Counted from the stretch's first letter, positions 36,100 to 47,792 are shown. The stretch is DNA of 64,000 nucleotides from Jackrogersella multiformis (GCA_902806575.1 CADCXD010000005.1:2666001-2730000), one strand, 5' to 3'. Notes: generated by a model not told the origin, from the sequence alone. Translations and numbers: made by a program.

Positions 36100-36297
36100 A
36101 TGTCCTCCAAATTATCTGATAGCGTACCATATGCTGGGTCATTTGAGACTATTGGTACTGAAGTCAAGAACGGGAAGCGTAAACAGAAGCACGTCTCGAA
36201 CAAGAATACCTTAACACCTGAGAAATCAAGAAGCACCAGCAAGAGCCTCAAAATCGAGCCAACAACAGCAAAGGGTAATGGACAGAAGCGTAACTAA
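36100..36297 (+). CDS. Small Lys/Ser-rich hypothetical protein
   Basis: This is a 65-residue frame, MSSKLSDSVPYAGSFETIGT then a Lys/Arg/Ser/Thr-rich remainder (NGKRKQKHVSNKN..., EKSRSTSKSLKIEP). The ATG follows a CT/CA-rich leader (CGTCTAAATCACCCACAAACT) typical of fungal 5'UTRs. No signal peptide, membrane helix or known domain is seen, and composition suggests disorder. It could be a small nuclear-type basic protein, the first exon of a longer gene, or a chance frame. It resembles the 6887-7090 protein only in size and Lys content. Confidence 0.35.
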   Translation: MSSKLSDSVPYAGSFETIGTEVKNGKRKQKHVSNKNTLTPEKSRSTSKSLKIEPTTAKGNGQKRN

Positions 36298-37664
36298 ACT
36301 CATGACTCAAAGGAAGATATGCAGATGAGATAAAACTACAAGGAGAAGAGCGGTTGCAACTGAACGAACCGGTCCTTTCCGAGGAGAAGGATGGGATAAA
36401 AGCCGAAGCCGGATCATCTATCAACCAACGAGATCATCGAGTTCGAACTTTTTTTTAGCTCGAGATACTTATCGGTATGGTCAACGATATGGAATCATGA
36501 GAAAGGGGACCACGGGCTCTCATGATGTGTCGTATTCTCGCAATGATACATGGATGTATATAATGGGCAGAAACGTCGATGATGACGACGTTGTTCGATT
36601 TTCTGGTCTCTCTAGGACCACTTCAAACGAAGTGAGTTCGGTCGCGAAAGAATGCAGGTTTTGATCAAAGCATTGGTTTGCTACTGTGATGGAGTCGTTT
36701 GACAGTATAGAAGAGTATTGACGAACGCGATCTAGCGGAATCTAAGCTGGAATCCCAAAAGTCGTTTTCAAGTAGGAACAAGACAGGAAGGAAGGAAAAA
36801 ACCAAGGGTGATGTTGTAAGCGGTTATAGCAAGGTGGAAAATATACTGAACCTGACCATTGTGAAAATTTTCCGAATAATCGTAGGCTTATACAAATGCG
36901 TCAATCCTTCAAGTATTACAATTTACAACCTTGAGAGTCAATACACTTGAGCCGTTTGATTGCGAATGAAAATTGAAACGATTAAAAAATAATTTAATAA
37001 AATAAATAAAGAGGGTATGATTTCTTAAATGTATGCTATTTATTTTATGTGAGGTGCAATTAATAGATGTAGGAAGTTACGGAGCTTTCGATGGCCTTCT
37101 AAATCTTCTAGAAAATCACTTATACAGGTACAAACGACCAGAGGTTACTACTGGTGTACTACCTGTGAAACAAAGACGCAATAAACAAGAAACAAGAAAC
37201 CGCGCCAATAAAGTTCAGAGCAATCGCAATCGTAAATCGCAACCTTAAGGACAAGTCCATCCACAACAATAACCACCGGTAGGTAGGTACTTACCCAGGC
37301 ACCACTAGGCAGGAAGTGATTCGAATAGAGTTTAATCCCACCTGCACATATAAAAATCCCGCCTTTTAGGTAGGATTAGTATTCCAAGGCAGCCAAGGTT
37401 CCAAGGTTACTACCTACCCTCCACAAAATCAATCATTACCTGCCTACTGACTGGCAGTCGACGCTGCACTAGAGCACAACTACCCAGGTACTGGTTGACA
37501 CTGGCACACCTGGACACTGCACCACACTCCACCCACTTCCAAGGTTTCCTACCTACAAACCTACAAACCTACATACCTAGGTAGGCTTAGGCAGGTAGGT
37601 ATAGGTACCTACATGTGAACCTACATAGGCCTAAGGCGCCCGAACTCTAGTCTCTACCTAGACC
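36298..37664. other. Intergenic region
   Basis: I see no supportable gene. The last ~400 bp before 37665 are rich in ACCTACC/AGGTAGG units with one exact TACCTAGGTA (37574-37583), ending about 80 bp before the next start codon. Confidence 0.55.
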
Positions 37665-38849
37665 ATGGAATCCTTGCGAAAACAACTTGCCGACACCCAA
37701 GGCGCTCTTCACGACAAAATCATCCAGGTCAGACAGCTACGAGCAAATCATAACGCTGTACTGAATACCTGGACGCAAGAGAAGCAGGCCTTTAATGTGA
37801 AGCTGCAACAACTCGAAGCTGAAATCCGACGACTACGTCAGGAAGGCGATGCTTCTCACGGAGGTAATAGCGCGAAGCTGTCGCGCACTCAGGAAGATGG
37901 AGGAAAGAATGGAGGCAGAAGTCTAACTTCGTTTCTGACGAACGAGGGAGCGGGCGTGGCTCAGGCGGCGGAGGGAGCGGACGATGGAACCGTCATGATC
38001 ACGCGTTCGCGGATGCGAGAAGTTGAAGCGACTTTCAAAAACGTCACAGATGAACTAGCCGAGAAGACCAAATTCTGCGACATCTTGCAGCGACAAGTTC
38101 ACGCCCAAGGCAGCAGCGTCGTGAGAATCCCAGATCTTAATGTCACCGACGAGATGATAGCAAAGCGCTGGGAAAAACTACGAGGCCAGATCCGGACCCT
38201 CACCTTGGAGAGATTCGACCAGACTATCCAGCCGAAGCTGGTGCCGGACCGGGCGAAGCAAGAGTTTGAGATTCTATCCAAACACTGGAAGTCCTACCTG
38301 AGCAACGAGAAGTTGACTTGCTACCTCTTCCGGGCCTTCATCTGGCGGTTCCTGCACACGTGTATATTCAAAAGATACTGGCGCGTGTGGGGGAAAGAGA
38401 ACAGCGACGCCGCTGAGAAGCTGGCGGGTCTCTTCTCGTCCAAGGCGGAGGAGACCGAATCTGAGGAATGGCGAATGCACACGGCGCGGCTAATGCACCA
38501 AGTGTGCTTACCCGACGTTGTCCTCGTGACCAACACGACGAGCAAGATATTGGAGGCTACTACACTCTTCGCGACCGGCACCGACACGGAAGAGCTCAAA
38601 GCAGCCCTGCTGCAGATCGTGACTGCGGCGGCAGAGCTTGGCACGATTTTCGCCCGTTCGCGATACTTGACCTTGATGTCGAACGAGCCCGGCAGCGAAC
38701 TCACGTGCGGATTCGCGTACCGGGACGCGACGATGGAGGTGAAAGGCAAGCTCGGAGCACAGCCGGTTGTGGATCTGATGATCTCGCCGTGCCTACTAAA
38801 GAAGGAAGTCGATTATTCTGTCCTTGTGAAAGCGGAGGTTATCTGCTAG
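37665..38849 (+). CDS. Coiled-coil hypothetical protein, intronless
   Basis: A 394-residue single exon starts at ACCATGG, a strong context. Residues 1-70 form a heptad-like coiled coil (RKQLADTQGALHDKIIQVRQ; KLQQLEAEIRRLRQEGD). Residues 75-115 are Gly/Ser/Ala-rich linker. Residues 120-394 look folded, with blocks such as WEKLRGQIRTLTLERFDQTI, CYLFRAFIWRFLHTCIFKRYW, ILEATTLFATGTDTEELKAA and a C-terminal VDLMISPCLLKKEVDYSVLV. I recognise no named domain; the conserved aromatic/Cys-rich centre suggests a fungal family of unknown function. The upstream 100 bp carry CCTAGG palindromes. Confidence 0.72.
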   Translation: MESLRKQLADTQGALHDKIIQVRQLRANHNAVLNTWTQEKQAFNVKLQQLEAEIRRLRQEGDASHGGNSAKLSRTQEDGGKNGGRSLTSFLTNEGAGVAQAAEGADDGTVMITRSRMREVEATFKNVTDELAEKTKFCDILQRQVHAQGSSVVRIPDLNVTDEMIAKRWEKLRGQIRTLTLERFDQTIQPKLVPDRAKQEFEILSKHWKSYLSNEKLTCYLFRAFIWRFLHTCIFKRYWRVWGKENSDAAEKLAGLFSSKAEETESEEWRMHTARLMHQVCLPDVVLVTNTTSKILEATTLFATGTDTEELKAALLQIVTAAAELGTIFARSRYLTLMSNEPGSELTCGFAYRDATMEVKGKLGAQPVVDLMISPCLLKKEVDYSVLVKAEVIC

Positions 38850-39954
38850 GTGGCGTGCGGCACCAGACATAATGAGAAACACCATCGGCGGAGGAGCGAA
38901 ATGGATTTGCAACAAAGCAACGAAGATCTGAATGGATGGGGGGATAATGACAATAATTATCCTTAAAAGTATGTGCTTCACGACAAGGGAATAAACCGCT
39001 GCTTATAACCCCATATTTTGAGCTAGAGAGGGGGCTAGTAATCTGAATTGATTTCAAAAGAAAATCGAGTTTTTTTACTACTAAACATTGCCTCTGTAGA
39101 GCTTGGAATTGCGACATATGGATGGATTGCTGGAACCTTTTAAAGAACCGCTAGGTTAAAACGTAAGAATATCACAGTGTGATTTTACAGTCTATGATTT
39201 ATGCACTGTGATATTCAATAACCCCCTAATAGCATAAGGAGTATAGCGGTATTAAGCCCTAATATACTCACTAACTCCCCCGTTTATACAGTGTAAATAT
39301 CTCCTTTTTTAATTCTGCCACCGACGTCACCTAAATTGCTTCTAGAATCTTGTTGTTGAGAGGCCGGAATATCCCATATGAATATATAAACACTCAATTA
39401 TGTAACCATTTCAATGAAATAAAAATGCAAGACATCGTATCGACATACAAGGGGACAATAAACCAATAAGTCGGTGACACTGTATCTAAACCAAGCTTTT
39501 ACTTATAGCATCGCCAGAATCAATGCCAACTTGCCAGCTTTATCGTTCAACTCAGTACCTACCAGGAGCTCAAAACCCTTATTTAATCATTTTGTTGTCT
39601 TTATAGTATATGTCAATAGTTCATTTTAGTCCTAGGGATAAAAGGGGGATATAAAATTTGACGAGTTTTTAAGGGATGAAAAGTTATATTCAACAGATTT
39701 TATATATAAATTCCGGAATGTACCTAGTTGAGATGTCTTTTTATAGGTGAGTACTATGCGATCCCCCCTCATTCGCCCCAGGAATATATCGTCTCTACCC
39801 GCGAGCAAATCCCGGATGCCGAAGTCAGAAGCCGACGGCAGCTGATTATTGGAACCCCATGTTGTCAATTCGGGAATGAAATGCTATCATATAAGGATAT
39901 TCACGTCTAGGTAGAAGCCGACGATTTACAGAAGCCAACTATTCATCTATAACA
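38850..39954. other. Intergenic region
   Basis: AT-rich, no gene seen. Short open frames on both strands lack motifs. Confidence 0.6.
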
Positions 39955-41052
39955 ATGGGCGGGCCAACACGGATAGCTGCCTGTCACGCCTCGCCTATTT
40001 TCCTGTCCGCAAAGGAGACAACGGCGAAGGCCATATCGCTGATCCAAGAAGCAGCGAGGAACAAGGCGAACCTCGTGGTCTTCCCCGAGTCTTACATCCC
40101 CGCGTTCCCCATCTGGAGCGCGCTGCGGGCGCCAACCGAGAACCATGACCTATTCAAGAAGATGGCAGTAGAGTCCATCTACGTCGACGGCGACGAAATC
40201 AACGCCATCCGCGCGACGGCAAAGCAATTCGGGGTGCTCGTCAGCCTCGGCTTCTCCGAAAAGGTGCGCTACAGCAGCGCCACGCTGTTCAACTCGAACG
40301 TGCTCATAGGCACGGACGGCGAGGTCCTCGTTCACCATCGGAAGCTCATGCCCACCTTCTACGAGAAGCTGACCTGGGCTCCCGGCGACGGCCATGGTCT
40401 GGAAGTAGCCGACACCGCGTTCGGCAAGGTCGGGGTCCTCATATGTGGGGAAAACACCAACCCCCTTGCGCTGTACACCATGACGGCCCAGGGCGAGCAG
40501 ATCCATATTAGTTCTTGGCCGGCGATCTGGCCTACGCGATTACCGCAGGGCGCTTTACCCACGGCGAGCGAGGAAGCCGTCAACGGTAGCAGAACCGACG
40601 GCAAAGCATCGCTTTCGAGCGTCGCCCGGGGGGCGAATTACGATAATGTCGCGGCGAACAGGACCCGAGCCGCCGCCCACTGCTTCGAGGCCAAGTGCTT
40701 CGGCGTCCTGTGCGCGGGCTATCTCGGCGACGACGCCATCGAAGCAGCGGCCTCTGGCTCCAGCACGCCCGAAATCGTGGCACAGGGGCTACAGCGTTCT
40801 TCGCGGGGCGCGACTATGTTTTTGGATACGACGGGGACGTTGCTATCCGGGTTCACTATCGATTCCGAGACATCGGCTCAGGAGCAGAAGGATTTACTTC
40901 AGGAGAATGAGGGTATCTTGTATGTCGACGTCAACTTGGAAGATTGTATAGAGGGGAAGCAGTATCACGATGTTGCCGGCGGGTATCAGAGGTTGGATGT
41001 GTTCGAGCTAAAAGTTGATCGCAGGCGGAGGCAAGCGATTTCGTTTAAATGA
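39955..41052 (+). CDS. Nitrilase (carbon-nitrogen hydrolase, branch 1)
   Basis: This single exon encodes 365 residues. The Glu-Lys-Cys catalytic triad is readable: Glu45 in VVFPESYIPAFP, Lys130 in HHRKLMPTFYEKLTW, and Cys164 in VLICGENTNPLALY. That Cys signature and the IHISSWPAIWP block are characteristic of true nitrilases and cyanide hydratase relatives, which hydrolyse nitriles to acids or amides in the cytosol, often as spiral homo-oligomers. The family length (~330-370) fits. The preferred nitrile cannot be told from sequence alone. ATG 39955 directly precedes the first conserved strand (TRIAACHASP), and the leader is A/C-rich. Confidence 0.93.
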   Translation: MGGPTRIAACHASPIFLSAKETTAKAISLIQEAARNKANLVVFPESYIPAFPIWSALRAPTENHDLFKKMAVESIYVDGDEINAIRATAKQFGVLVSLGFSEKVRYSSATLFNSNVLIGTDGEVLVHHRKLMPTFYEKLTWAPGDGHGLEVADTAFGKVGVLICGENTNPLALYTMTAQGEQIHISSWPAIWPTRLPQGALPTASEEAVNGSRTDGKASLSSVARGANYDNVAANRTRAAAHCFEAKCFGVLCAGYLGDDAIEAAASGSSTPEIVAQGLQRSSRGATMFLDTTGTLLSGFTIDSETSAQEQKDLLQENEGILYVDVNLEDCIEGKQYHDVAGGYQRLDVFELKVDRRRRQAISFK

Positions 41053-41308
41053 ATGGATGCCGTCGCGGGAGTAGGTGTGCTTACGGATAGGGATTGTGTT
41101 AGGTTGGACTAAGTGCTAACTACTACGATACTCACTGATATTAGATACTGTCTTTTACTCCTACGACTAGCATGGCATAACATATCGAAGACTTAAAACG
41201 ATTAGTTACTTGTCAGTGAATCCATGTTGTATTGACGCAATCTATACACCTATCTGTCGACGTGACTGGCATGAGGTATGAATTTGTCGTCCTCGTGTTC
41301 GGGTTACA
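41053..41308. other. Convergent intergenic spacer
   Basis: Short 3' flank between the nitrilase and the orphan gene on the other strand. I see nothing in it. Confidence 0.6.
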
Positions 41309-41989
41309 TCAAGAAGCACAGTCTCGTATCAAATCCGCGGGAATCCACGTAAGTGCAGTGCTGTCTCCACTGATGTCGTCCACCATCGCGATGAGATCTG
41401 ATTCCTCCCTCGACATTGGGCGGGGGTCATTATTTACACCACTTAGGCCTCGGAAGAAGCACTTGTTGACCAATGCTGTGCGAGCCAGGACGTGAAGTTT
41501 TACAAGCGCCCAAACCGTCTTTGGCATGAGACTGTCCAGATTTCCAGGATTCTTGTGACCTAGGGAAGCACTGTTCGTGGGTTGGATACTGCGAAAGCCT
41601 CCGCCATCGAATCCGGTAGCCTTCACCTGTCTCGTAATGTCGCTGAAGAAACCTTGCATGTCTCTACGACATCCGGCCATGAAGAAACTAACGGCTCTAC
41701 CAATCGGTGTCGATGCTTGGAATATTGCTAGTACGAGACCTTGAAGACGAGCGCGAGCTTCAGCCTGGTTTGGCGCAGGCAAACCTAGAACTTGGACGAG
41801 GTTCTTGCTGATCTGCAGGTGGCGAGCCATTTTGGTGTACTTGATCCAGAATCCAGGACGGCCTAGAGGAACAGCAACAGGCTTGGAGTGCTTCTTGGGT
41901 CGAATGCCATAACGGGCGAGCTTCTGAAACTGGGCCCCAGAACTGATTGAAGCAAGTTTCTTCGACTGATCGCGTCGAATGGGTGCCAT
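41309..41989 (-). CDS. Conserved-looking hypothetical protein of unknown family
   Basis: The predicted protein has 226 residues from ATG 41989 (context CTCAACATGGCACC). I preferred this start over one at 42172 because the upstream stretch contains a good donor (AACTGTAAGT) and acceptor (CAATTCGAAG) consistent with a 5'UTR intron. The N-terminus is basic (MAPIRRDQSKKLASISSGAQ). The centre has Arg/Lys-rich and hydrophobic helices (LGRPGFWIKYTKMARHLQIS; LVLAIFQASTPIGRAVSFFM). The C-terminus is acidic (SREESDLIAMVDDISGDS). No domain is recognised. The first ~100 residues have the look of a mitochondrial or nucleic-acid-binding protein, but that is only an impression. Confidence 0.5.
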   Translation of the reverse strand: MAPIRRDQSKKLASISSGAQFQKLARYGIRPKKHSKPVAVPLGRPGFWIKYTKMARHLQISKNLVQVLGLPAPNQAEARARLQGLVLAIFQASTPIGRAVSFFMAGCRRDMQGFFSDITRQVKATGFDGGGFRSIQPTNSASLGHKNPGNLDSLMPKTVWALVKLHVLARTALVNKCFFRGLSGVNNDPRPMSREESDLIAMVDDISGDSTALTWIPADLIRDCAS

Positions 41990-43954
41990 GTTGAGCAGTC
42001 GGGCGGTTGGCACGAGCCTCGAAAGAACTTCGAATTGGAGGTCAGTAAATGAGATTGTAACGTAATAAAAAGATAGGTTCATGGTGTTTTGATCATCATA
42101 ACTGCTAATACTTACAGTTGGACTTGATTGAGGTAGATCAAAGGTATTCAAAATGCCTTTGACTCGAGGCACATGAATATTGAAATCAGAATACTTTGGA
42201 TAGGGAGAAGGAGGGATGGATCAGGCCCCACTCTGTATCTTGAGAGAGGAACTCTGGAGCAAGGAAGTTGGTGATATTCCTCAGGTCAGTGTGAGGAAAA
42301 GAGATGGAAGGGTGAAAGGTTTGTTTTGTAAACATGTAAAAAAAATAAAGCTCTATGGGCCAACAGGAGGGAAATTTTTTCACAATAGGTAACACGCATC
42401 TGGTGCTTTCCTTGGTCACTACCTAAGTAGACATGTTCGTCTTGGTTCCTGCTTTCCTTGAGAGTCATATTATCTCGACAATAACTAGATCACGACGCCA
42501 AGTGCTGGACGATATGCTAGGGACCCATCGTTATTCATTGATAAGGATGAGCAACGGTCCTTGAAGTTCGTCGTGACACCTGTAACGGCGAATACAAGTA
42601 TGTACTGTAGTATATCTTAAGTTGTCTATCTATCTTCAAAAATGCCGTAAGCGCTTTATACCATCCAGTGGGAAGACAGGTCCAACATAGGCTCACTTGG
42701 AGAACTAACAAGTACGACTAGTATTTTGGATTCGCTATATGTCATGGGATAATAGTAGAGAACAGTAAGGAGACCCCCTTGGGGGTCCCTTCTAAGAGCT
42801 AAGACTATAAAATGGAGGCTTCGCCCTCCCTATCTATACCTGAAAGGGCTTGAGGGTCATACGGGTCACTATACAATACCCTATGCTATTGCAAACCATC
42901 GTCTTTCACTCTGTTTCCATGATCCCCTTGACACTATACAAGTTGTTTAACTAGGTAAATATATGATATGCCAGGTCATATCCAGAGGGATGTCAAAATC
43001 CAAGGGTGGTTCTATTTTCTCATCTACCTAGAGTAAGATACCTATACCATTACTATCACTCGACCGACTTAGGGGCTAATGATGACATGTTCCTCTGGAT
43101 CTAGGGGTAGGGTAATGTCTATCAACAAGCTGGTGGCCATCTATAAAATCTCATCTAGGTGATTAGTGCCTCGACCCAGACCACTCGATTCAATGGTGTC
43201 GACTTGAATGTATGTGTCTCTTTAAGTTTATAGAGCTTTTCTTTATAGCTTCCCCCATATTAAGGTTCCCCTTAATCCAAGTTCAAAATATCAAAAGCTT
43301 AATAACTTACAGTGCTCAATCATCAACTTGACAGAGATATCATAAGAAAGAAATACTATTATTAAGAGATGTTTCTATTGATAGTAGTATATTCATTAAA
43401 GAGAAGGAAAACTCTTAACTTAGGTTAAATATAAACCTCAATGGATAATTTATATCAAAATATATAGCCCGCGTAAACTTTAACCAATGCGATATGAAGC
43501 ATCAATAAGGTCCTTTGATAAAAATCGAGACGACTTTTTGGTTGGGTTATAAAAACAAAAAAAGTATGGAGTTAAATATCCTAACCAAATAATTAGTAAC
43601 GAATTCAGGGGTAAATATAAGTATCTATTATTACGGCCACATAAACAAAAGGAAATTCTGTTATTTTACTCTTCGCCATTCAAAACTACAGTTTAGTCAT
43701 TAAATAAAGTGATATAATTTAACAAAGACTAGAATTATAATTAGGTAGCTTGGGTCGATTCTGTAGATGTATGTTTCTACTGAGTATGGTCGTTGATAGC
43801 AATTATTTATATTCTGGTCATCGCCCTTTTTTCACTATGTACATGCTTCATCTTAGTGCATAAATATCTCACGTATTACTTTTTAGGTTATCAACCCAGC
43901 AAAGACATGTGACATAGTTCTCCATAGTTAGTTGAATTATACTTGCGAATAGAG
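41990..43954. other. Intergenic region with hairpin-forming stretch
   Basis: No coding gene is visible, and 43200-43900 is AT-rich. Two adjacent strong inverted repeats lie at 42767-42791 (GACCCCC/GGGGGTC) and 42814-42829 (GGAGG/CCTCC). Confidence 0.55.
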
Positions 43955-45774
43955 TCATGAGGCTGTCTTGGCTGCCTCCTTCTCCGCGGCCTTCGCAGCC
44001 TTCTTCGCCGCTATCTGCTTCTCTTTTTCTAATTTCTTAAGCTGATTCTTCGTCAACTTACCGTCTCCACCTTCACCATCTAGCTTAGCCGATGCATCTT
44101 CTACAATGGGGACTGTTCTCGGCGCCTTAGGGTTTCCTCCCCACTTCAATGGCCGCACCGACATGAATTGCTTGACCGTATCCTCTGTTGCCTTTTCTCT
44201 TCGTTCCTGGAACGCGGCGACGTAATCCTGAAGGTGCTTGATACATATTGCTTTAAGCTAGAATTGAAATTAGCCACGCGGCCCCTGTGTAAAGGGATGC
44301 AAATACACATACCTCTCCAGTCAGTAGCTTGCCTTCTCTGTAGTCCTGTCCAACTTTTGCTAGTTCCTATTTGATTATTAGTAATGGAAGCTTATTAGGG
44401 TCGAGATAATAATATACCTCATCATCTTCCATGAAGAAATGTAGATATTGATAAGAGACGTCTATATCGGGATTACCACCCTTCTCTCTTTGCTCCTCTG
44501 CGCTGACTTGACCACCGGAGAAGGCGTATTTGTTGATTTTGTCCTTGATCTGCTTAGGAGTGTCTTTCATGAAGATAGCTGAAGAATCGATGCTGGCAGA
44601 CATCTTGGAACCGGGGCCTTGTAGTGCGTCGATGAAACGAGAGTGAATTAAAGAAGGCTTGGCGTATTTCAGCTTAGCAGCACAATCTCTAGTCAAGCGG
44701 AAGTAAGGATCTTGATCGATGGCGCAGGGAATCAGACATGGAATGCTGGCTGTCCGTTTTTCATCTTCTCCAAAGATGTGCGGGAAAGTAGTCGCAAACG
44801 CAGTAGCACCTTGTATACTGGTAAAGTGAATCTTGCCGATATTTGAACTATACTCATATTAGTTGATGAATGTTACGTGCCGGCATTAAGGCATAAGCAT
44901 CTGTCAGCAAAGAAAGGGAAATTAACCTGTCGTCAAAGCCGAAGGTAGCCTTTGCTGTATTATAAGTGACGAGTTTCGCAAACCGGGTGACATTTCGGTA
45001 GAAAGCTCCGCCCATGAACTCATAGTCGGAGAAGATGAATGTCTTCTCAGGATCAAAGCCTATGGCAATAATATCCTGGCAGTTAGTTCGCGCATAACCT
45101 ATGACCTCCTCGACGGTTCTCTTCTCCGAGAAAAGGAACTTCTCATCTGTTCAAGTACCACAATTAGTCAGGGCTCTGAGTGAGGTAACTTTGATGCCAC
45201 AAACCATCTGTAAGCATGATGACCAGGGGTACGTCGAAGACATTCTGTAACCACCTAAAATAGTGACATTAGTTCCTTTATTTTGTGTTGTATATGAGCT
45301 TATATCTTGAACATATACTAACTTGCAAAAATCAAAGATCTGAGTGTGTCCGATATGCATACTGTCGCTGCTGGGACCACGACCGGTATATAAGAAGAAA
45401 GGTTCACCCTAATAATAACAACCGTTTAGATATTCCGTAGTTGTATATAAAATATTTGGTCGCCGTACCTTCTCGTATCGGTCTAGTATTACACCAAGAT
45501 CTCGTTCGCTGAAGACAATCTGTCTCCTCAAGAATCTGTGCGGTTTGTGGCCGGTGACTCGTTCGAATCTTTCGAGCATCTCCTTGTCGATCAGCTTGGT
45601 GCCGAACTCCTCGACTAACTTCTTGTAGTCTATCGCCTTGAGCTTGCCATCCTCGCCAACCTCGCCAGATACATTCCAGGGATCGACATTCTGCTTCGAC
45701 GGCGCAGGAGCTGGAGCGTTAGGGTCCGCAGTAGGCGGGACCTCTTTGGTCGGGGCCTCAAGCACTGAAGCCAT
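43955..45774 (-). CDS. wrs1: Cytosolic tryptophanyl-tRNA synthetase
   Basis: Seven exons (45774-45469, 45408-45323, 45254-45205, 45146-44927, 44847-44418, 44366-44313, 44257-43955) give 482 residues with all phases consistent. The class I signatures are present: MHIGHTQ (HIGH at 120-123) and SKMSASI (KMSAS at 302-306). Family blocks PFFLYTGRGPSSDS, IMLTDDEKFLF, FDPEKTFIFSD and IPCLIPCAIDQDPYFR are all eukaryotic-cytosolic type. The N-terminus has a Pro/Ala-rich extension, and the C-terminal tail is Lys/Ala-rich (KKLEKEKQIAAKKAAKAAEK), as in other fungal synthetases. It charges tRNA-Trp. I chose ATG 45774 because upstream in-frame codons lack another ATG. It is divergently arranged with SmD3. 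Confidence 0.95.
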
Positions 45775-46395
45775 ATTTGGTGGTCCGAAGGTCAATTCTT
45801 CAATCACAAGTGTTGCGATGAGTTTCCAGCCAACTGGAGCTTTTCAATTGGGTTTCGTAGGAAACACAGTATATTAAAGGTATAAACGAGGAAGTTGGTG
45901 TAGAAAGTTAGTGTAGAGGATGACTTAGAAGAAGATGACACAGGCGTCGCGATTCGAGTGAGTCAAATGGAGGGGCACTTTCCGTAACTTTTTGGAGGGC
46001 TGGAGGGGCAGGTACTAAGTAACAACGTACCTTTTACCAGGGCTAGGTACCTAGGTACCTACATCCGTAGTCTTTTTGCCAAGAAACAAGGTGAACCTTA
46101 GCAGCTTACTACCCTAGGTACCTAGGTGAGTGCTCCGAAATATGGGGCAATCTTATTGTTGCGGAACAAAACATGGATCGGAAAAACTAATCTTCCACCT
46201 TCAAGCTGCTGCACTGGACTCGCGGCCTCAGCAATTCAATTCCAAGATTTGATTTATTTCAAGTGCCTAATCTACGCCTACGTACCTTGACAACGCCCGG
46301 AAACTGCAGACATATAGCCAACCTCGACTGCGTGCCGTCGTCATCTCGAACTCTAAACAATCTTCCCCTGATATCGTCTATCTCACCGGAGCAAG
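45775..46395. promoter_or_regulatory. Bidirectional promoter region (TrpRS / SmD3)
   Basis: A 621-bp interval separates divergent starts. It contains a CCTAGG-palindrome cluster: exact TACCTAGGTA at 46048-46057 and a second CCCTAGGTACCTAGG near 46112-46126. Shared promoter function is inferred from the divergent layout. Confidence 0.5.
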
Positions 46396-46876
46396 ATGAC
46401 GTCCACAATCGGTATTCCCATCAAGCTTCTGAACGAGGCGCAAGGCCACATCGTCACCTTAGAGATCAGCTCGGGTCAGACGTATCGCGGCAAGCTTCTA
46501 GAAGGTAAGATGGTCTTGTTATATTCACTCTCTACTCTTTTTATCTTGACGAAGGATTCGTTACTGACATGTCGTGCACAGCCGAGGACAACATGAATGT
46601 GCAGCTGAAGGATATCACGGTCACCGCGCGCGACGGCCGAGTGAGCCACTTGGACCAGGTCTATATTCGTGGAAGTCATGTGCGATTCTTCATTGTCCCC
46701 GACATGTTGAAGTATGTATTAATATTCGTACATTCGCTCCCAGAATCGTTGCTAATATTCTTCGCAGAAACGCACCCATGTTCCGAAGTCGCAACGCGAG
46801 AGGTCGCGGTGTTGGTCTAGCTAGAGGACGAGCGACTGTTAGTAGGGCGAGAGCGAGCGGACGTGGAGGGCGATGA
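46396..46876 (+). CDS. smd3: Small nuclear ribonucleoprotein SmD3
   Basis: Exons 46396-46504, 46582-46711 and 46768-46876 give 115 residues. Sm motif 1 (GIPIKLLNEAQGHIVTLEIS, SGQTYRGKL) and Sm motif 2 (VYIRGSHVRFFIVPDML) are near-canonical. The C-terminus is an Arg/Gly-rich tail (RSRNARGRGVGLARGRA), the usual target of symmetric arginine methylation. SmD3 is one of seven ring subunits on spliceosomal U1, U2, U4 and U5 snRNAs. Length agrees with the family. Confidence 0.95.
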
Positions 46877-47792
46877 ACATTTTTGGAATGACAGGTTCCA
46901 TTTCGACATCCAAGGCGTTTTATGGGAGAAAAATGTTCAGGACACTGGCGCACCGATTAGTCCTCGAGGAGTCCCACCTACCGATAGATGAACTCCATAC
47001 TAGGTATATTACTGGCAAAGGGGGACACGAGAGAATAGAGAAAATTCTCTACGAGTCTGCTATCTTCCACTCTCTAGTAGGCAACCTGACGTCTGCTCGT
47101 GTTCTATTCATTGCTGAACAATACACAGCTAGTGGCATCGTCTACAGAGATACCATCACGATAATATGAGTGGGTAAAAACAATCGGTTAAAACGATACC
47201 CAGATCAGGTGGCTAATGTCAGCACTCAACCTATGTAGCTTGGAGATATAAATATTTACGGCTAATTTACTGAAGTATCCAATGTGCTATATTGTGTATA
47301 TGTTGATCAAAGGGTGCAGCCTGGTATGTCTCAACAATTATCCGGCTAATCCAACCTACCTAGGACCTATGTAGATCCCTGATACATGTTGCATACTTCG
47401 GTACCTATGTACTCGTTGACTTCAGACTTCAAAATGTCTACGGGGTTGATTCTGCAAGGTTACGCTTACGACATTTGTATGAAGGGATATCAGCTGCAGA
47501 ATAACCATCATAACTCCGGTATGACACCCACTACAAGTTTAGCTACCTAGGTACCTAAGTAGTAGTTTATTCCAATCATAATGACACATGTAGGTAATAC
47601 CTATTCCAAATTGGATTCATTTCATTATCTATTCGGTACCAGCATCTAGCTATCGAATCATGATACCCCCTACTCAAATCAGAATTCAGAATTCTAGTAA
47701 TCCATGGAGGGATGGCGGCTGCTGTTGTTGCTATACAACTTTCATGTTAATATCTCCAATCTCCCTATTCAGGCCTGCCCCCAGGGAAGTAC
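46877..47792. other. Convergent intergenic region
   Basis: No gene is visible. It contains TACCTAGGTA at 47544-47553. A GTAAGT donor-like sequence overlaps the CipC stop codon at the right edge. Confidence 0.55.

Noticed and set aside
46873..47169. 98-codon frame overlapping the end of SmD3
   Set aside because: It starts within the SmD3 stop region and has no motif; it is ordinary 3' flank.
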